A stretch of DNA of 13,324 nucleotides, taken from JdFR-22 sp046537735 (lineage in GTDB: Archaea > Halobacteriota > Archaeoglobi > Archaeoglobales > Archaeoglobaceae). The notes below the pieces were generated by a model. It was not told the origin of the DNA and made no database searches. It saw only the letters and a program-made list of their open reading frames with translations. The DNA lies in NCBI GenBank assembly GCA_046537735.1, contig JBKHKH010000048.1, forward strand, positions 1-13,324. The letters are read 5' to 3'. Below, one piece after another: positions 12,173-13,324 of the stretch (the stretch's first letter is position 1; each line of letters opens with the position of its first letter). Position numbers and translations under genes: made by a program.

Positions 12173-13324
12173 TTACTGCACGGTCACGCTCTTAGCCAGG
12201 TTTCGGGGCTTATCGATCTCACACCCCCTCTTTCTGGCAGTGTGGTAGGCGAGTAGCTGCAATATAATGGAGTGGGTTACCGGCACGAAGACCTTATCAA
12301 CTTTTGGCGACCTCAAAACGTAGTCAACATATTTTTCCACTTCTTTATCTCCTTCTTCGGCAATGGCGATTACCAGAGAGTCTCTGGCCGTCACTTCTTT
12401 GATATTGCTTAAAGAGATCTCGTAGGTGTCATCCTGAACCAGAGAGGATATAACGGGGGTATGCTCTCCGAGCAGGGCGAAGGGACCGTGCTTCAGCTCA
12501 CCAGCGGGGTAGCCTTCTGCATGTATGTAGGAGATCTCTTTCATCTTCAGGGCTCCTTCGAGAGCTATGGGGAAGCCAACTCCTCTTCCCATGTACATCA
12601 TATTATCGAAGTCGGCGAGCATCTCCCCTATTTCCCTTATACTATCTTCGTCATCCAGAATTTCCTTCGTTTTTTGGGGAAGCATTTTGAGCTGAAGAAT
12701 GAATTCATCGGTCTCATTTCTGCTCATCATGGAGAACTTGGCGGCTATCATGTAGATGGCGATTAGCTGGGCGATAAAGGTCTTGGTCGCTGCAACCCCT
12801 ATCTCTGGACCTGCTCTGGTGTAGATGACCTGATCAGCAATTCTGGTAACACTGCTTCCCAGGACATTGGTGATAGCCAGGATTCTGGCTCCAAACCCCT
12901 TGGCTTTTTTCAGGGCTTCCAGTGTGTCGGCCGTTTCCCCGGATTGAGTAATCCCCACCACTAAACTTCTGCTCAACGGAATGTAGTGGTAATTGAACTC
13001 TGAGGCGTACTCCACTCTTACGGGGATACCGGACATCTCCTCTACAATATATTTTCCCACGAGAGCAGCGTGATAAGAGGTCCCGCAGGCGACAAAGAAC
13101 AGCTCAGATGCCCCAACTGCAAAGCTGATATCCAGATCGATGGTCTCCGTCACCTGTCCCCTGATAGTGTCTTCGATGACCTTGGGTGTTTCGTGGATCT
13201 CCTTGAGCATGAAGTGCTCATATCCACCTTTTTCGGCATCCTCGAGGCTCCAGGGAACTATCTCTATCTCCCTGTCCACCTTCTCCCCACCATTCATTAT
13301 CTCGTAACCGGAGTCCATTAGGAC
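12173..13324 (-). CDS. glmS: Glutamine-fructose-6-phosphate aminotransferase, isomerase half (partial, N-terminus off right edge)
   Basis: The open frame continues to the right edge (the last visible codons read Val-Leu before an internal ATG at 13318), so that ATG is not the start. About 384 residues are visible of a protein normally near 600; the glutaminase domain lies outside. What remains is the linker with GGYEHFMLKEIHETP and two SIS domains. SIS1 shows FFVACGTSYHA, GITQSGETADT and RAGPEIGVAATKTF; SIS2 shows MGRGVGFPIALEGALKMKEI and HAEGYPAGELKHGPFALL. The C-terminus DKPRNLAKSVTVQ is the family's usual ending, forming part of the active site. GlmS makes glucosamine 6-phosphate from fructose 6-phosphate and glutamine, the first step to UDP-GlcNAc and hence to surface or N-linked glycans. 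Confidence 0.95.
   Translation of the reverse strand, partial: VLMDSGYEIMNGGEKVDREIEIVPWSLEDAEKGGYEHFMLKEIHETPKVIEDTIRGQVTETIDLDISFAVGASELFFVACGTSYHAALVGKYIVEEMSGIPVRVEYASEFNYHYIPLSRSLVVGITQSGETADTLEALKKAKGFGARILAITNVLGSSVTRIADQVIYTRAGPEIGVAATKTFIAQLIAIYMIAAKFSMMSRNETDEFILQLKMLPQKTKEILDDEDSIREIGEMLADFDNMMYMGRGVGFPIALEGALKMKEISYIHAEGYPAGELKHGPFALLGEHTPVISSLVQDDTYEISLSNIKEVTARDSLVIAIAEEGDKEVEKYVDYVLRSPKVDKVFVPVTHSIILQLLAYHTARKRGCEIDKPRNLAKSVTVQ

Noticed and set aside
13316..13318. ATG at 13318 as the true start of a short SIS-domain protein
   Set aside because: The frame stays open to the edge and the visible start is the typical GlmS linker, so the glutaminase domain almost certainly lies beyond the window.

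Overview
The window reads as a chromosomal segment of a euryarchaeon with C1 metabolism: a methanogen, an anaerobic methane or alkane oxidiser, or an Archaeoglobus-like organism. The main reasons are a complete methenyl-tetrahydromethanopterin cyclohydrolase (mch), archaeal promoter architecture (BRE/TATA boxes about 25-30 bp before starts, GGTG-type ribosome binding sites, apparently leaderless genes), Arg codons mostly AGA/AGG, and a MntA/HepT nucleotidyltransferase-HEPN pair. The gyrBA operon fits lineages such as Methanosarcinales, Methanomicrobiales, ANME groups and Archaeoglobales, which carry bacterial-type gyrase. I cannot assign a genus.

Layout. Positions 1-247 (minus) hold the start of a small nucleotidyltransferase that runs off the left edge. 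Positions 371-1357 (minus) encode a divergent member of the queuosine-salvage (Qng1/DUF2419) glycosidase family, by eye homology. Divergent from it is a coupled pair, surE (5'-nucleotidase) and rpiA (ribose-5-phosphate isomerase), at 1449-2907. A 206-bp gap with a TATA box and a possible 17-codon upstream ORF leads to gyrB and gyrA (3114-7434). Convergent to gyrA are a small membrane/coiled-coil protein of unknown function (7481-7801) and the operon of a cyclophilin-like (DUF369) protein followed by mch (9202-7865). A lipid-linked-saccharide flippase of the Wzx/MVF type (9398-10951) reads rightward and ends before a stem-loop plus T-tract terminator. The right end carries hepT-mntA (12032-11200, minus) and the C-terminal two thirds of glmS (12173 to the right edge, minus).

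How the genes may work together. If the 371-1357 protein has Qng1-like activity, it would split a modified nucleoside 5'-monophosphate into base plus ribose 5-phosphate. SurE next door dephosphorylates nucleoside monophosphates, and RpiA interconverts ribose 5-phosphate with ribulose 5-phosphate. The three genes therefore look like a possible nucleotide or modified-base salvage neighbourhood, perhaps for archaeosine or preQ0 from tRNA turnover. This is the most interesting hypothesis here and it is inference. GlmS and the flippase both fit cell-surface glycan or N-glycan synthesis but are not in one operon. The AT-rich HEPN/MNT genes at both ends are accessory-type genes around an otherwise housekeeping block. 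I see no CRISPR array, insertion sequence, rRNA or tRNA.
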